From positions 6,506,300-6,570,299 of the forward strand of contig CM054159.1 in NCBI GenBank assembly GCA_028751875.1: a stretch of DNA of 64,000 nucleotides. The letters are read 5' to 3'. Positions 24,291 through 35,600 of the stretch are shown here, in pieces. This DNA is from Rapana venosa (taxonomy: Eukaryota; Mollusca; Gastropoda; Neogastropoda; Muricidae). Both the position numbers and the translations under genes were made by a program. Under the pieces are notes generated by a model that was not told the DNA's origin, did not search any database, and was given only the letters and a program-made list of their open reading frames with translations. Each line of letters begins with the position of its first letter. Position 1 is the first letter of the stretch.

Positions 24291-24614
24291 AACAACTAAC
24301 TCTCTTATTGCCGTGGGTTGGGTTTTTTAAAGTGGTTTTTTTTTTTTAGGGGGTGGGGGGTGAGGGTTAACGTGCGCTGAATGAGTGTTACACACGGGAC
24401 TTCGGTTTATCGTCTTATCCGAAAGACTAGCACCCAGACCGTCATCACTTATGGTGTAGTAGATGGAAAGTTTCAGGCACTTTGTATGACACACCCTTGA
24501 TGCATCTAACATGATCTGCAAGATAGCCACTACCCTTTTTTTCTTTCATGGTTTATCAATTGTTACGTGTTTCGTGATAATTATTCTGTAACATGCTCTT
24601 CATATCAATGTCGT

Positions 24615-24892
24615 CGTTTTTCGGTATCTACCAGTGGAAAATGTGATAAGGGTTTAACTCACACTGAAGGCATATTCTAGTTAGTGGGTTGTTGTTGTTT
24701 GTTGTTGTTGTTGGTTTGTTTGTTGGAGTAGGGGGGGGGGGGGGGGTTGGGGGGGGGGGGGGAGGGGGTTGGTGGGGGGGGGGGGATGTGTTGGTGGGGT
24801 TAAATATTTCGTCTTTATTCTGATCCACAAGTGAAAAATGTGATAATGGTTGACTCATGGTAAGGGCACATTCTAGTCGGCGTTTTGTTTGT

Positions 24893-24938
<46 letters not shown>

Positions 24939-25211
24939 GTTGTGTTTTTGTTTTTGTGGAGGAGGGGAGGCGTGGGATCTGTGGGTAGTGGAAGGGTGTG
25001 GGGGGGGGGGGGGGGGGGGGGTAAATACTTCGTCTATATTGTAATCCACAAGTGAAAAATGTGATAATGGTTGACTCTTGCTAAGAGTACATTCTAGTTG
25101 GTGTTTTAATTTTGGTTTCTTTTGTTGTTGTTGTGGTTGTTTTATCGGGGAGGAGGGGTGTTTTGTTGTTGTTCTTCTTCTTCGTGTTTTGTCGTTTCTG
25201 TGTGTGTGTGT

Positions 25212-25297
<86 letters not shown>

Positions 25298-25310
25298 GTT
25301 TGATGGGATA
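24615..25310 (+). repeat. Three tandem units of about 215 bases, each carrying its own microsatellite
   Basis: Unit cores begin at about 24,620, 24,815 and 25,035. Each has gtgaaaaatgtgataatggt (first unit slightly different), then acattctagttggtgtttt-like sequence. After each core a different simple repeat has expanded: TTG then poly-G in unit 1, (GT)n then poly-G in unit 2, and TTG/TTC then about 50 GT in unit 3. Confidence 0.8.
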
Positions 25311-25563
25311 TAACTCAAGTCTTGATAGGCCCTGCTGAGCAGATATGCAATTAAAAGTCAATAGAAAATCTTTTGTCCTTTAATTAAATCTCCGAAGAGT
25401 CATTGGAGCACCGCACTATATTTTTTTGAGCCAAGTCTCTTGGGCAAGTTGACCTGGTGGAGCCCACCTCTCTCCAGGCACAGGGCGCATGCTGGGTATG
25501 TCTGTGTTTCCGTAACCTACTGAATGCGGGCATGAATCAAGGATATTAAAGCTGTTCAGCTGT

Positions 25564-25857
25564 AAAAAGGTAAAAGGTGAAGGTGTCCCATAACCTACGT
25601 GGTCGTAGGGGAGCGAGGCGTCAGAGACCTCAGCTTCTCCAGGGGCCAGCATATTGAGGGCGGCGCCCATCTCCTCTCCCTCGCTGCTTTACCTTCTCTG
25701 GCCCTAAAGAGGGCAGGTACCCATTTACAGCTGGGTGAACTGGGGGACTGCAGTGAAGCCAAGGCGCGCAAACGGTCATCCATCCACTTAGTAACCACGC
25801 TCGATGCTGCTTAACCTTAGCTTGGGGAAGAGTGTGATCTGACCACTGACCTATCTG
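25564..25857 (-). mobile_element. SINE-C (tRNA/5S-like chimeric SINE), near full length
   Basis: Minus-strand copy about 90% similar to 41,443-41,741. On the minus strand the 5S-like part reads ggttaagcagcatcgagcgtg followed by gtggatggatgacc. The 3' end is the ACCTTCACCTTTTACC-type tail at 25,564-25,585. The tRNA-like box A at 25,830-25,850 has a few changes (gtcagtggtcagatcac). Confidence 0.85.
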
Positions 25858-25952
25858 TAGTGCTGTCATAAAGAGTAAAATGCAATAGGAATGTGCATGA
25901 AAACTCAAATGTTCGTTCCTTTTTTTCCTGATTTTTTAATACTTTGAATCGC

Positions 25953-25990
<38 letters not shown>

Positions 25991-25997
<7 letters not shown>

Positions 25998-27000
25998 CAT
26001 CTTTGTACACAAACGTTTTGTAATGTTGATGGCTATTCAATAAGTACTGCAGATTTTATCATCACGATTAACATTGTTATATTCTGCAGTGGCCTGTACT
26101 TGAACATTTTTGGATTTTTTATGAAGTTGTTTGTGTGCCAGGTGTGTCATGTACTTAACTTTTACATGGATCAGACTGGAAAATTTATTCATTTTCAGCT
26201 GAACTTTTGAGTTTTTCTCAAGAATAAAGCATATCACAGTTGCTTTTCTTTTATGTGATTCTTCAATTCCTATATTTCATTGACATCTAATTTTAACAAC
26301 TCATGTTAAAATGCTGCACTTTGAAAATTATTGATATTAACTGGTACAATTTGTTTCTTTTATCTAAGTCCCTTATAATCTTCTTTCACATTGACATCAT
26401 CAGTATTCTTTCAGGCAAGGAATGGGAAAAGTATAAAGCAGACTGTGATAGTAGCTTGTTAGTTATTATTGCATGTATTATTTTTGTAAGGAAAATGCAC
26501 ACACACACATTTTTATTAATCTTATGGCAAAATTGCCAAGTAGTGCAATTTTACACATCATATCATTTGACGAATATTCTGAATGCTGTAAATTAAATAT
26601 AATATATCTTATTGCATGTCAAAAAAACAAAAAAATCAGTTCCAGTGGGAATATGTTTCATCTCACTTAACAAAACAGGGTGTAAAAGTATACAATGTTA
26701 ACTGCTGCTTTCATTTTTTGCTTTTTATTGTTTTAGTAAACTGTGATACGAAAATTAATATATGTGGATTTTCCTTTATAATTTTCAACATGATGTGTGA
26801 CCTATCGATGAGAATTAAAATGTGTTTCCTCACTCCAGTTGATGGTATTTGTTCGAACGTCAATGAATGTTTATGTTCAGGAATCTCTATGCAGGACATA
26901 GTGGAAGACAATGCAAATGTAAAGGAACATAGCATGTCTCCACAAGTGACAACTGCATTTAGTCCATCTCCACACAGGCAGTATCAATATCCCAATATGG
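25991..27000. other. AT-rich single-copy sequence, no gene recognised
   Basis: Begins after a (CT)n run at 25,957-25,988. AT-rich with short open frames only, one of them (26,616-27,029, plus) without recognisable motifs. An AATAAA at about 26,224 on the + strand could belong to the 3' end of a transcript, but no upstream exon was found. Confidence 0.5.
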
Positions 27001-27465
27001 GGGACAGGATATGCTGGTGGTTAGAGTGAAGTGCATTACACTCATGATCTGCTGGTTAGAGTGATGTGCATTACACTCATGATCTGCTGGTTACAGTGAT
27101 GTGCATTACACTCATGATCTGCTGGTTAGAGTGAAGTGCATTACACTCATGATCTGCTGACCCGGGTTCACATCTCGTTCAAGAGGATTTTTCCACTGGA
27201 GTTAACAACATCAGTGCCGACTCCATTCCCCCTAAAAGTCCTTCGGATGAGTCTTTAAACCAAGGTCCCGTGTGAGAACGCACGCAGAACATCTTGCACT
27301 CACACACAGTAAAACCAGTTCCGCTTTACAGAAGAGTAGGCCACTGTGTGCTGGTGGGAACGGACAACAAAATCTACAAAACTGCATACACATGGGGACT
27401 GGACGTAACAAGGCACATGAATGCTTATTTCATTATCCTCCAAATAAAAGAATAAAATAAATAAA
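27001..27465 (+). mobile_element. SINE-A, full length, with quadruplicated tRNA box-A region
   Basis: The head is tRNA-like: box A-type ctggttagagtg and box B cccgggttcacatc at 27,161-27,174. The box A half is tandemly repeated four times with a 35-base period (27,013, 27,052, 27,087 and 27,122) before a single box B. The body carries aaaagtccttcggatgag, cagaacatcttgc and the 3' motif cattatcctccaaataaaag, then ends in an AATAAA-type tail. Confidence 0.85.
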
Positions 27466-27472
27466 TATCCCA

Positions 27473-27633
27473 TTAACTTTTTCCCTACAGGTAACCCACT
27501 ACAGGGTAACCAACCATCTACTAACCCTTCCCTCTGTATCACCCACTACTGGGTTATGGTAGCATACAAATGTGCACAGTGCACATGTACTAGGAAAGAG
27601 GGCTTCTCTCCCTTAACGTATGGAAAGTGTTAA
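27473..27633. mobile_element. TTAA-flanked MITE, copy 1 (piggyBac-like)
   Basis: 161 bases including flanking TTAA at 27,473-27,476 and 27,630-27,633. The ends are imperfect inverted repeats (CTTTTTCCCTA and, on the other strand, CACTTTCCATA). Over 85% similar to 40,287-40,440, which has the same boundaries. It has no coding capacity. TTAA target sites are characteristic of piggyBac transposases, so this is inferred to be a non-autonomous piggyBac relative. Confidence 0.65.
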
Positions 27634-28014
27634 ACTTGGATTTGAACCTCAAGATAGTTCATACTAGTGCCTCTTGTTAATATTTTGCTGGCATCCATCC
27701 AATTTTATTTTAGTTGAGGGCGTGGGTGGTGGGTTTTTTTGTTGTTTTTTTTGTTTTTTTTACTTGCCTTCCTTGGCTAGAGCTCAGAGGGCTTAGCAAA
27801 AGTGAGATTTTGCGTATGCAGCAGTTTGTCCACCTTGAAGGTAGCCACATTCCAGCTTTGGGGATTTCTTCTTCATGGTTGTTGTGAAACGTTCAGACAG
27901 CAACTATTGTTGCATGTCATACGAGCGAAAATGCGTTGCGCTGCCGATAAGCGCCTGACAAGTCAGGCCCAGCGCATCTAGCATCAGAGAACTGTTATAT
28001 TGGTCTTTCTTTTA

Positions 28015-28215
28015 AAAAAAGGCAGGAAAATGGACCGAGAAGGCAGAAAATAGACGAGAAGGAAGTGACAGAAAGAAAAGCAGCAAGACAAAAACAAAGA
28101 GAGGGATAGAAAAGAGGGAACTCTTAGCACAGAACTTGCAGGTCAGGTGGGGATGTTATTTATACTGACAGGTCCCTGGCATCCCCACTGGGGGAGGAAG
28201 GGGATTTCTAAACAA
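28015..28215. repeat. Dispersed repeat family E, copy 1
   Basis: Shares gacagaaag/gagggaagaag-type purine-rich sequence, then tagcacagaacttgcaggtc, ttatttatactgacaggtcc and a G-rich end with 57,040-57,240. Moderate similarity with indels. Class unknown. The preceding 27,640-28,010 contains gcgtatgcagcagtttg, which also recurs at about 54,715. Confidence 0.5.
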
Positions 28216-28224
28216 AACTCTTTC

Positions 28225-28495
28225 AAAATGTTGTCGCCCATTCCTACCTCCACTCTCCCCAAAAGTCCTTCAGATGAGACTATAAACCGAGGCTCCGTGT
28301 GCAAACGCACCCAGAACATCTTGCGCACACGTTAAATCCTGTTCCGCTTTTCGTAAGAGTAGGCCATTGTGTGCCGGTGGGAACAGATGACAGAATTTAC
28401 AAAGCCGCATATACACGGGGACTGGATGTTAAAAAAGCACACAAGTGCTTATTCCATTATCCTCAATATAAAAGAATAAAAATAAAATTAAAATA
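28225..28495 (+). mobile_element. SINE-A, 5'-truncated
   Basis: Begins near cctacctccactctcccc and continues with aaaagtccttcagatgagac, cagaacatcttgcgcacac, gaagagtaggccatt-like sequence, and the 3' motif gcacacaagtgcttattcc with an AATAAAA tail at 28,470-28,500. The tRNA head is missing. Confidence 0.8.
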
Positions 28496-28539
28496 AAATA
28501 AACCCGCATGCAACAGTCTACTCTTCCAAAAGGGTTTTA

Positions 28540-28765
28540 ATGTTGTGTGCAAGATGTTCAGCATGTGTTTGTAGGCAGGACCTCTCATCTAAGAATTTGG
28601 ATGGGGGGTGGGGGGTAGAGTCAGTTGAGACTGTAATGTCCAGGGGAAGGAAATCCCCTCAAACTGGGCATCTCAGTGATGGCTTGAACCTGGGCCGTTA
28701 AATTGCAAGCTCAACACTCCAACTAGGTTATCTTATCCCACCTGCATTGAAAGTGTTACTCCACC
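28540..28765 (-). mobile_element. tRNA-headed SINE related to SINE-A (minus orientation)
   Basis: On the minus strand: aacctagttggagtgttgag (box A type), then ggcccaggttcaagcc (box B) about 30 bases later, then a body with ggggatttccttccc and gcaagatgttcagcatgtg reversed, as in SINE-A. The 3' half is missing. Confidence 0.6.
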
Positions 28766-28834
28766 AGGTCAACTCTTTCACTGATACTGCTTCATTTACC
28801 ACTCTCACGACTGTATAAACACACACACACTTTT

Positions 28835-29602
28835 TGTTTTCATGGTACAATTTTATTTCTGATGATCAAGTTCAGTAAAAATGCCACATCCAGTTCTACT
28901 CCAAAATTCATGTCGACAGCAGCAAGCAAAATAGCTGCCTGGATAGGTAGGGTAAGCTCCTTCCATACACATCTCTTCTCATCTCAGTCTTACTATTACC
29001 AACCATCAAAATATAAAACAACTTAAAAATATCCATGCTAGATTTCTTCCACGTTCAACCTGCCCTAAACCTTGAAAATAAAAACCATTTGACTAAATCA
29101 AAACCGTAAAATCTATGCAATAAAACTCATCTTTAAAAGTCTTACCTAAAAATGTTAAAACTTACTCGAGTCATTTCCAGAGAAATACATAAGACTTTTC
29201 TTTAGCAATAAGAATTCCTTCTCTCCTAAATCTAAAAAAACAAACGGAAAAAATTACAAGTAAAAGCTTTGATGAGTGGAAGCAAAATACTGGGGGAAAA
29301 AAAAAAGATGTCTGATTAAGCTTTCTTTAGAGCAGAATGTTGATGCTAAAACATATAAAAATGATAAAATTATTCCAGGATATTACTACTTAAAATTGCA
29401 CAATGAACACTTTTTTTTTAAAAAAGAAAAAAGAAAAAAAGAGCACACAACATAGACATCCACATGACAAAGATCTATAATGTTTTAGAGAGAAAGAGGA
29501 AAGAAAAACGTGCATGGAACCATGAGGTCCACATCAAGACACGGTTTTAATTGGTCTTGAAGGCAGCAGTGAAAGCATTCAGCTGCCACTGAAGATGCTC
29601 CT
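28835..29602 (-). other. BZW1/BZW2: Predicted 3' UTR of the BZW gene
   Basis: AT-rich, repeat-free sequence from the stop codon to the poly(A) signal. Contains several A/U-rich stretches. The end is inferred from the AATAAA at 28,857-28,852 and the GT-rich sequence directly after it on the minus strand. Confidence 0.65.
28852..28857 (-). terminator. Polyadenylation signal AATAAA for BZW
   Basis: AATAAA on the minus strand, 746 bases after the stop codon, followed within 30 bases by a (GT)n run that would serve as a downstream GU-rich element. It is the best-supported signal in the region, but transcripts are needed to confirm it. Confidence 0.6.
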
Positions 29603-29655
29603 CTATTTCTCCTCCTCCTCGCCCTCTTCCTCCTCCTCCTCGTCTTCCTCAGATT
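29603..29655 (-). CDS. BZW1/BZW2: BZW terminal coding exon, acidic tail and stop
   Basis: Acceptor attctgcag-type (tttttgcag), phase 1 in. Encodes [17 protein letters not shown] followed by TAG at 29,605-29,603. Vertebrate BZW proteins likewise end in a Ser/Glu-rich acidic tail. Confidence 0.95.
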
Positions 29656-32600
29656 CTGCAAAAACACACAGCACAACAACCATCAAGCTACTGTTCTTAC
29701 TGTCAATCAACCTCTGGTGCAGGTCTGGTTAGTAAACACGAAATAAAAAGTTTGAGAGAGTGAATGTAAAATATGTCCGACTCTATGGCTCAGTGGTCAG
29801 AGCACTCGCTTTCCCCCTAGCTAAGGGTAAGCAGCATTGAGCGTGGATGGGTGACCGATTCCACGCCTTGGCTTCAATACAGTCCCCCAGTTTACCCAGT
29901 TGTAAATGGGTACCTTTTACACAAGTTCAGTAATCTGTCAGATGTTTTCTGAAGCTTCATCACTGGCAAGATATTTCTTCATACATATTCACATATGGAA
30001 ATTGCATGCGACACTGTACATGATGACTGCACTGAGAAAAAAAGATCAAGCTGAAAACACAAAAATTTTCTTCAAAACTGCACAGCACTGTCCTGGCTGA
30101 ACGAAATAAAATAAATTAAAAAGTCTCTTTAGTTTCACTGGTCTGTTTATAATAATGTTCCTCATTTGCGACTTTAAAGCTTTTTGTCCGTTTATGTAGG
30201 GAAACTTCATTTACTGGCTCCCCCAAAAAAATCAAACAACAGCTTTGTAAATGTCCCCAAATACTTTCTACGTCATTTTCCGACTCAACGTTAAAATATA
30301 AGAGAGAATTTGAAGATATAAAAAAAAAAGATGTTTATGCAACATCCTTTAGAAAAAAAAATTTTTTAGGACATAAATATTTTTTTAAAGCCGTACTTGA
30401 CAGTTCTACTGTATGTATAACTATAATTACACCTTTGTGTTTAAAAAAAACCCAAAAACCCCCAAGTGATTTCAGTCTGAAGAGAGATCTAGCTACGCAC
30501 CTTCCTCAGCATTCTGCAGCCACTCCACAAAGCTCTTCATCTGGTCCAGGAAAATGCTTTTGCCCTTGGCACCGTGGGCCTCCTTGTGCCAGTGCAGGAT
30601 CACCTGCTCCCCCAGAACATCTCCTGCACACACCACACACACACAGTGAAGTTTGGGGTTGGATTAAAAAATTTTTTTTTTTACCTCTAGTCATTGGGAC
30701 ATTTTTTATCTTACTTTGGAACATTATCACCAACGCATATTTCATCTTCTTTAAGTTTATATACCTACATGAGAATGTGGCATGGTCAAGATAACCAAAG
30801 AGATAAGACGGAAAAATTGTTTAAACCTACATTTCCTATTACTGGTGCCACCCAGGTTCAAAACCATGACATGATTTCATGACCATATGATAGGAGAAGT
30901 CAAGTCAAGTCCAAAACACTTTAATCATCCCATGAAGGGCAATTACAATACTGACAGGCACATAGCACCCTAACCCCTCGGTTTTTACACAAAACTTGTG
31001 TAAATGATAATAGTACCACTGTTTTGGGGGAATCTTTTGAGCAGTACATCTACCCATCCAAAACCCAGTTCAACCTTACCCAATATACTAAGACACCTTT
31101 CCCAAACACACACACAGACACACCCACACAAACATACACACCACACCACACCCATACATAAACACACAATCACCCCCACACACAGTACACACACACACAC
31201 GCACGCACACCACATCCATACATACACAATGACCTACCCATCCACACTATACACACATACATACAAGCACCCACCCACCCACACTACACACACACATACA
31301 AGCACCCACCCACTCACACACACACATACAAGCACCCACCCACCCACATACATACAAGCACCCACCCACCCACACTACACACACACATACAAGCACCCAC
31401 CCACCCACACCACATCCATACATACACAATGACCTACCCACCCACACTACACACACACATACATACAAGCACCTACCCAACCACACTCACACCACATACT
31501 AACACACACACACACTTCCACACTACACACACAAAATCACCCCCACCCCCCACACTCACTTACTCACCCCCCCCCCCCACAAACACACACAAAAATCACC
31601 CCCACCCCACACTGTGTATGTGTGTCCGTCGATGACCTCCAAAACAGCTACAGAGGAGGCAGCTGCTGTTTTGGAAACTGGGCAGAAATTTGATTATAGT
31701 GGAGATGCCTTGCCCACCACAGTACATCCCCACTCTCTCGGCCAAGTGGGGCATAAGGACAGTCAGTGTTGGAGATGTTCTCCAAAGGCCAACCAGCCCC
31801 CAGGGCTGCAGCACATAAAGGACTGTGCGAGTCAAGCCTCCTAGTCAGAGTCATAGTCCATCACTAAAGACTAAGCTGTAAAGTGGAATTCCATGAGTGG
31901 GAAATCCACTGATCATACAGCCTCTCACTTTGCTGTTGTTGCCCCCAGCGTCAATGGTTTAATCAAGAACTGTGATAAAGCCCCTCCCCACACACACAAA
32001 ATCACCCACCACCACACATCTCCACACCCATGTGCTGCCCACTCACTCTTGTAGAGCATGATGATGACTTTCTGGAAGCTCTTGAGGAAGCTCATGTGGT
32101 CGTAGCAGTAGTCCTGGATGCGCACCACCAGGGCCAGCTGGGCGCGCGTGGTGCTGGCGGCGGCCGCCAGCAGCGGGGTGAAGGTCACCAGGTGTTTGAT
32201 GGCCTGGTCCGGCACCAGCTCTTCTTTCTTGTTCCACTCCACACCTTGCATCACCGTGTTCCAGATCTGCAGGGTTTACCACGCCATGCACCGTTAGCCG
32301 CGTCGACTTTTAACTCATTGAGGTTGTGCCTTAACCTCTTAACTGCCCAGTGCAAGTGCACCCTATATGCCGGGGAATAACATTCTTATGTACCACTGCT
32401 ATGTTCATATCCCTCTTACTCAGAAACTACTACATGAATATTCCTGATAGTCTTACCCAATGACATTATATATATCGTAGATTACTTTGAGGCAAGCTCA
32501 AATTAGTTAGCATATTTCACTGCGAAAATATATTTAAAATGTAAAAAATCGACCATAAATACGGTTTCTTCATCACCACTGTCGTTCTGAGTACCCCCCA

Positions 32601-35600
32601 TCTCAATAATGTCAAAGATATGTCTAGGCCAAATCTCATTCATTGTTTTTTAAATACACGATCTCCTGAATCATACGCGATCGTATTCATCACTGTTAGG
32701 TAAATCTAGAGTTTTATTGTACACTTTTACAGCTATGTAAAGTTATTGATGCCTTCAACAAGAAGTGTCAGCAATTTTGAACAAGAACTTCTCAAGCAGT
32801 CATGCATAAAAACACAAAATACGATCGTTTTTGCCATAGTTTTTGAAGCTCGATGTTGCCAAGCAACAGGAGAGTGGTCTCCATTCATTTTGGAGTTCTT
32901 TCCCTTTAACTGTAGTCAAGGAAGCAGGCTTGTTTACTTCAGTTCGACACCCTGGAAATTTTCCGGGTTGTTGGCGTATAGGGTGCACGTTTAGCCCCGG
33001 AAAATTTCCGGGGTACGGCAGTCTAGTGGTTAAGCTTCGGCACTCCTCTCCTTCACTGTGACGTGCCGAAGCTTAAACTCGCATAATTACTTTTTTTTTT
33101 TATCACGAAGCTCGATGTTCCAATCAAGGAGAAGTATCTGGCTTCATGGAATCCTTTTTTCAAAACAGTGTGTTTCCGTTGACACTAATTTTCCTGTTTT
33201 GTTGGCCTATAGGTTGGTTTGACCTGGAAAATTTGTGGATACAGTCTAGGGACTTCGGCTCTCCAGTGAGTGCAATATACCTGAAAAATTAGATCTTTTT
33301 GTAAAAATGACATCAAGGATTTTCCAGCTTCAGGGAACTTACTTGGCTGAGAAATCTTTTTCTAACTTGTTGCTTTTCAAGAGTTGCTAGTTTACAGTTC
33401 AGTGCATTTGTTTGACATGTACAAGCCTAATTTTGGTCAGACTTTGTTTATTCTTAAAAAGATTCAGTGACAAAGTGATTTTGAAATTTGTTAAAATACT
33501 TTAAAATCATCACTATTGAAGAGAACTATGATAACATTCAAAATGTACATATAACTAGCCTAATTTTATAATTGTTTCATTTTCAGTTGGCAAGGCTGAC
33601 AATTTTATTTTAAAATATAGCATCATTGAAAAATATGAACACAATATCGGATCATTCATAAGACTTTCAACGATGTTAATAACTGTTATGTCAATTATTA
33701 TTGAAGTGCTGAATTTTTTTACATACCAAACTCTATGCACCACAATGAGGGATTTTTATCAACTCAATGAGTATAAAACTGATTCTTTATATCAAGTCTG
33801 ATTTTTTGACATCCACTCTATGACCTCTTGAGGGTTATGAGATACACACTCTTATGGTATAATACTGAGGGTTCTTATATCCACTTTATGGTATATTGAG
33901 GGTTCTGATATCCACTTTATGGTATATTATGGGTTCTGAGATCCACTCTATGGTATATTGAGGTTTCTGATATCCACTTTTTGGTATACTGAGGGTTCTG
34001 ATATCCACTCTATGGTATACTGAGGTTTCTGATATCCACTCTTATGGTATACTGAGGGTTCTGATATCCACTCTTATGGTATACTGAGGGTTCTGATATC
34101 CACTTTATGGTATACTGAGGGTTCTGATATTCACTTTATGGTATACTGAGGGTTCTGATATCCACTTATGGTATACTGAGGGTTCTGATATCCACTCTAT
34201 GGTATACTGAGGGTTCTGATATCACTCTATGGTATACTGAGGTTTCTTATATCCACTCTTATCATATACTGAGGATTCTGAGATACACTATGATACACTG
34301 GGGTTTCCGAGACACACTTTACATCCTGAGGACACTCCATGATATCCTGAGATTTCGGAGGGTTTTGAGAGACACTAAAATATCTTGCAGTTTCTGAGGT
34401 TGTGGAGGAGATGCACTCTATGATATCTTGAGGTTCTTGAGATACACTCTATGATATCCTGAAGCTTTTGAGATACACATGATATATCCTGGAGCTTTTG
34501 AGATGCACTATGATATATCCTGGAGCTTTTGAGATGCACTCTGATATATCCTGGAGCTTTTTAGATACACTGATATATCATGGAGCTTTTGAGATACACG
34601 CTATGATATATCCTGGAGCTTTTGAGATACACTCTGTGATATATCCTGGAGCTTTTGAGATACACTGTGGTGTATATATCATGGAGCTTTTGAGATACAC
34701 GCTATGATATATCCTGGAGCTTTTGAGATACACTCTACGATACATCCTAAGGTATTTGAAATACACTATGATGTCTTTGAGGTCACTGCTACTTTTTTCT
34801 GATTCTCTCTATGATACCACAAGGTTTCCGAGACATACTCTGCCATATAAGACATTCTCTTACTGACTTTTTTTGTGTCTTTACTTCCTCACAGTCTCCA
34901 AGCGATGAGAAAATAAGGTTCTCTATCCCAAACAACTCGCCAATTGTCAGTCATCTGAACTATGAAAGGGGCTTTCCCTGGGTTATGTATCAAAAACATA
35001 CAAAATGAAACGAAACAGAAAATTCAGAAAGAAAAAACAAGAAAAAAGACCAGGTATCAATGTCTTCTGCACTTACAGTGATGGTGACTTCTGTCTCTGT
35101 CATGCCCTGTTTCTTCAGGTCCTTGGCAAACTCCAACATCTGATAACACACACACACAGACAACTCTTGTCACATCCTCAACAATTCTACATCATCTGAC
35201 AACACACACACACAATTCTTGTCACCCCCTGAGCACATATTAACACACACACACAGACAACTCTTGTCACATCCTCAACAATTCTACATCATCTGACAAC
35301 AACACACACACAATTCTTGTCACACCCTGAGCACATATTCTACATCACCTCAAAACACACAGACAACTCTTGTCACATCCTCAACAATTCTACATCATCG
35401 GACAAACCACACACACACACACACACAGACAACTCTTGTCACATCCTCAACAATTCTACATCATCTGACAACACACACACAACACAGACAACTCTTGTCA
35501 CATCCTCAACAATTCTACATCATCTGACAACAACACACACAAACCACACCACGAGACAACTCTTGTCACATCCTCGACAATTCTACATCATCTGACAACA

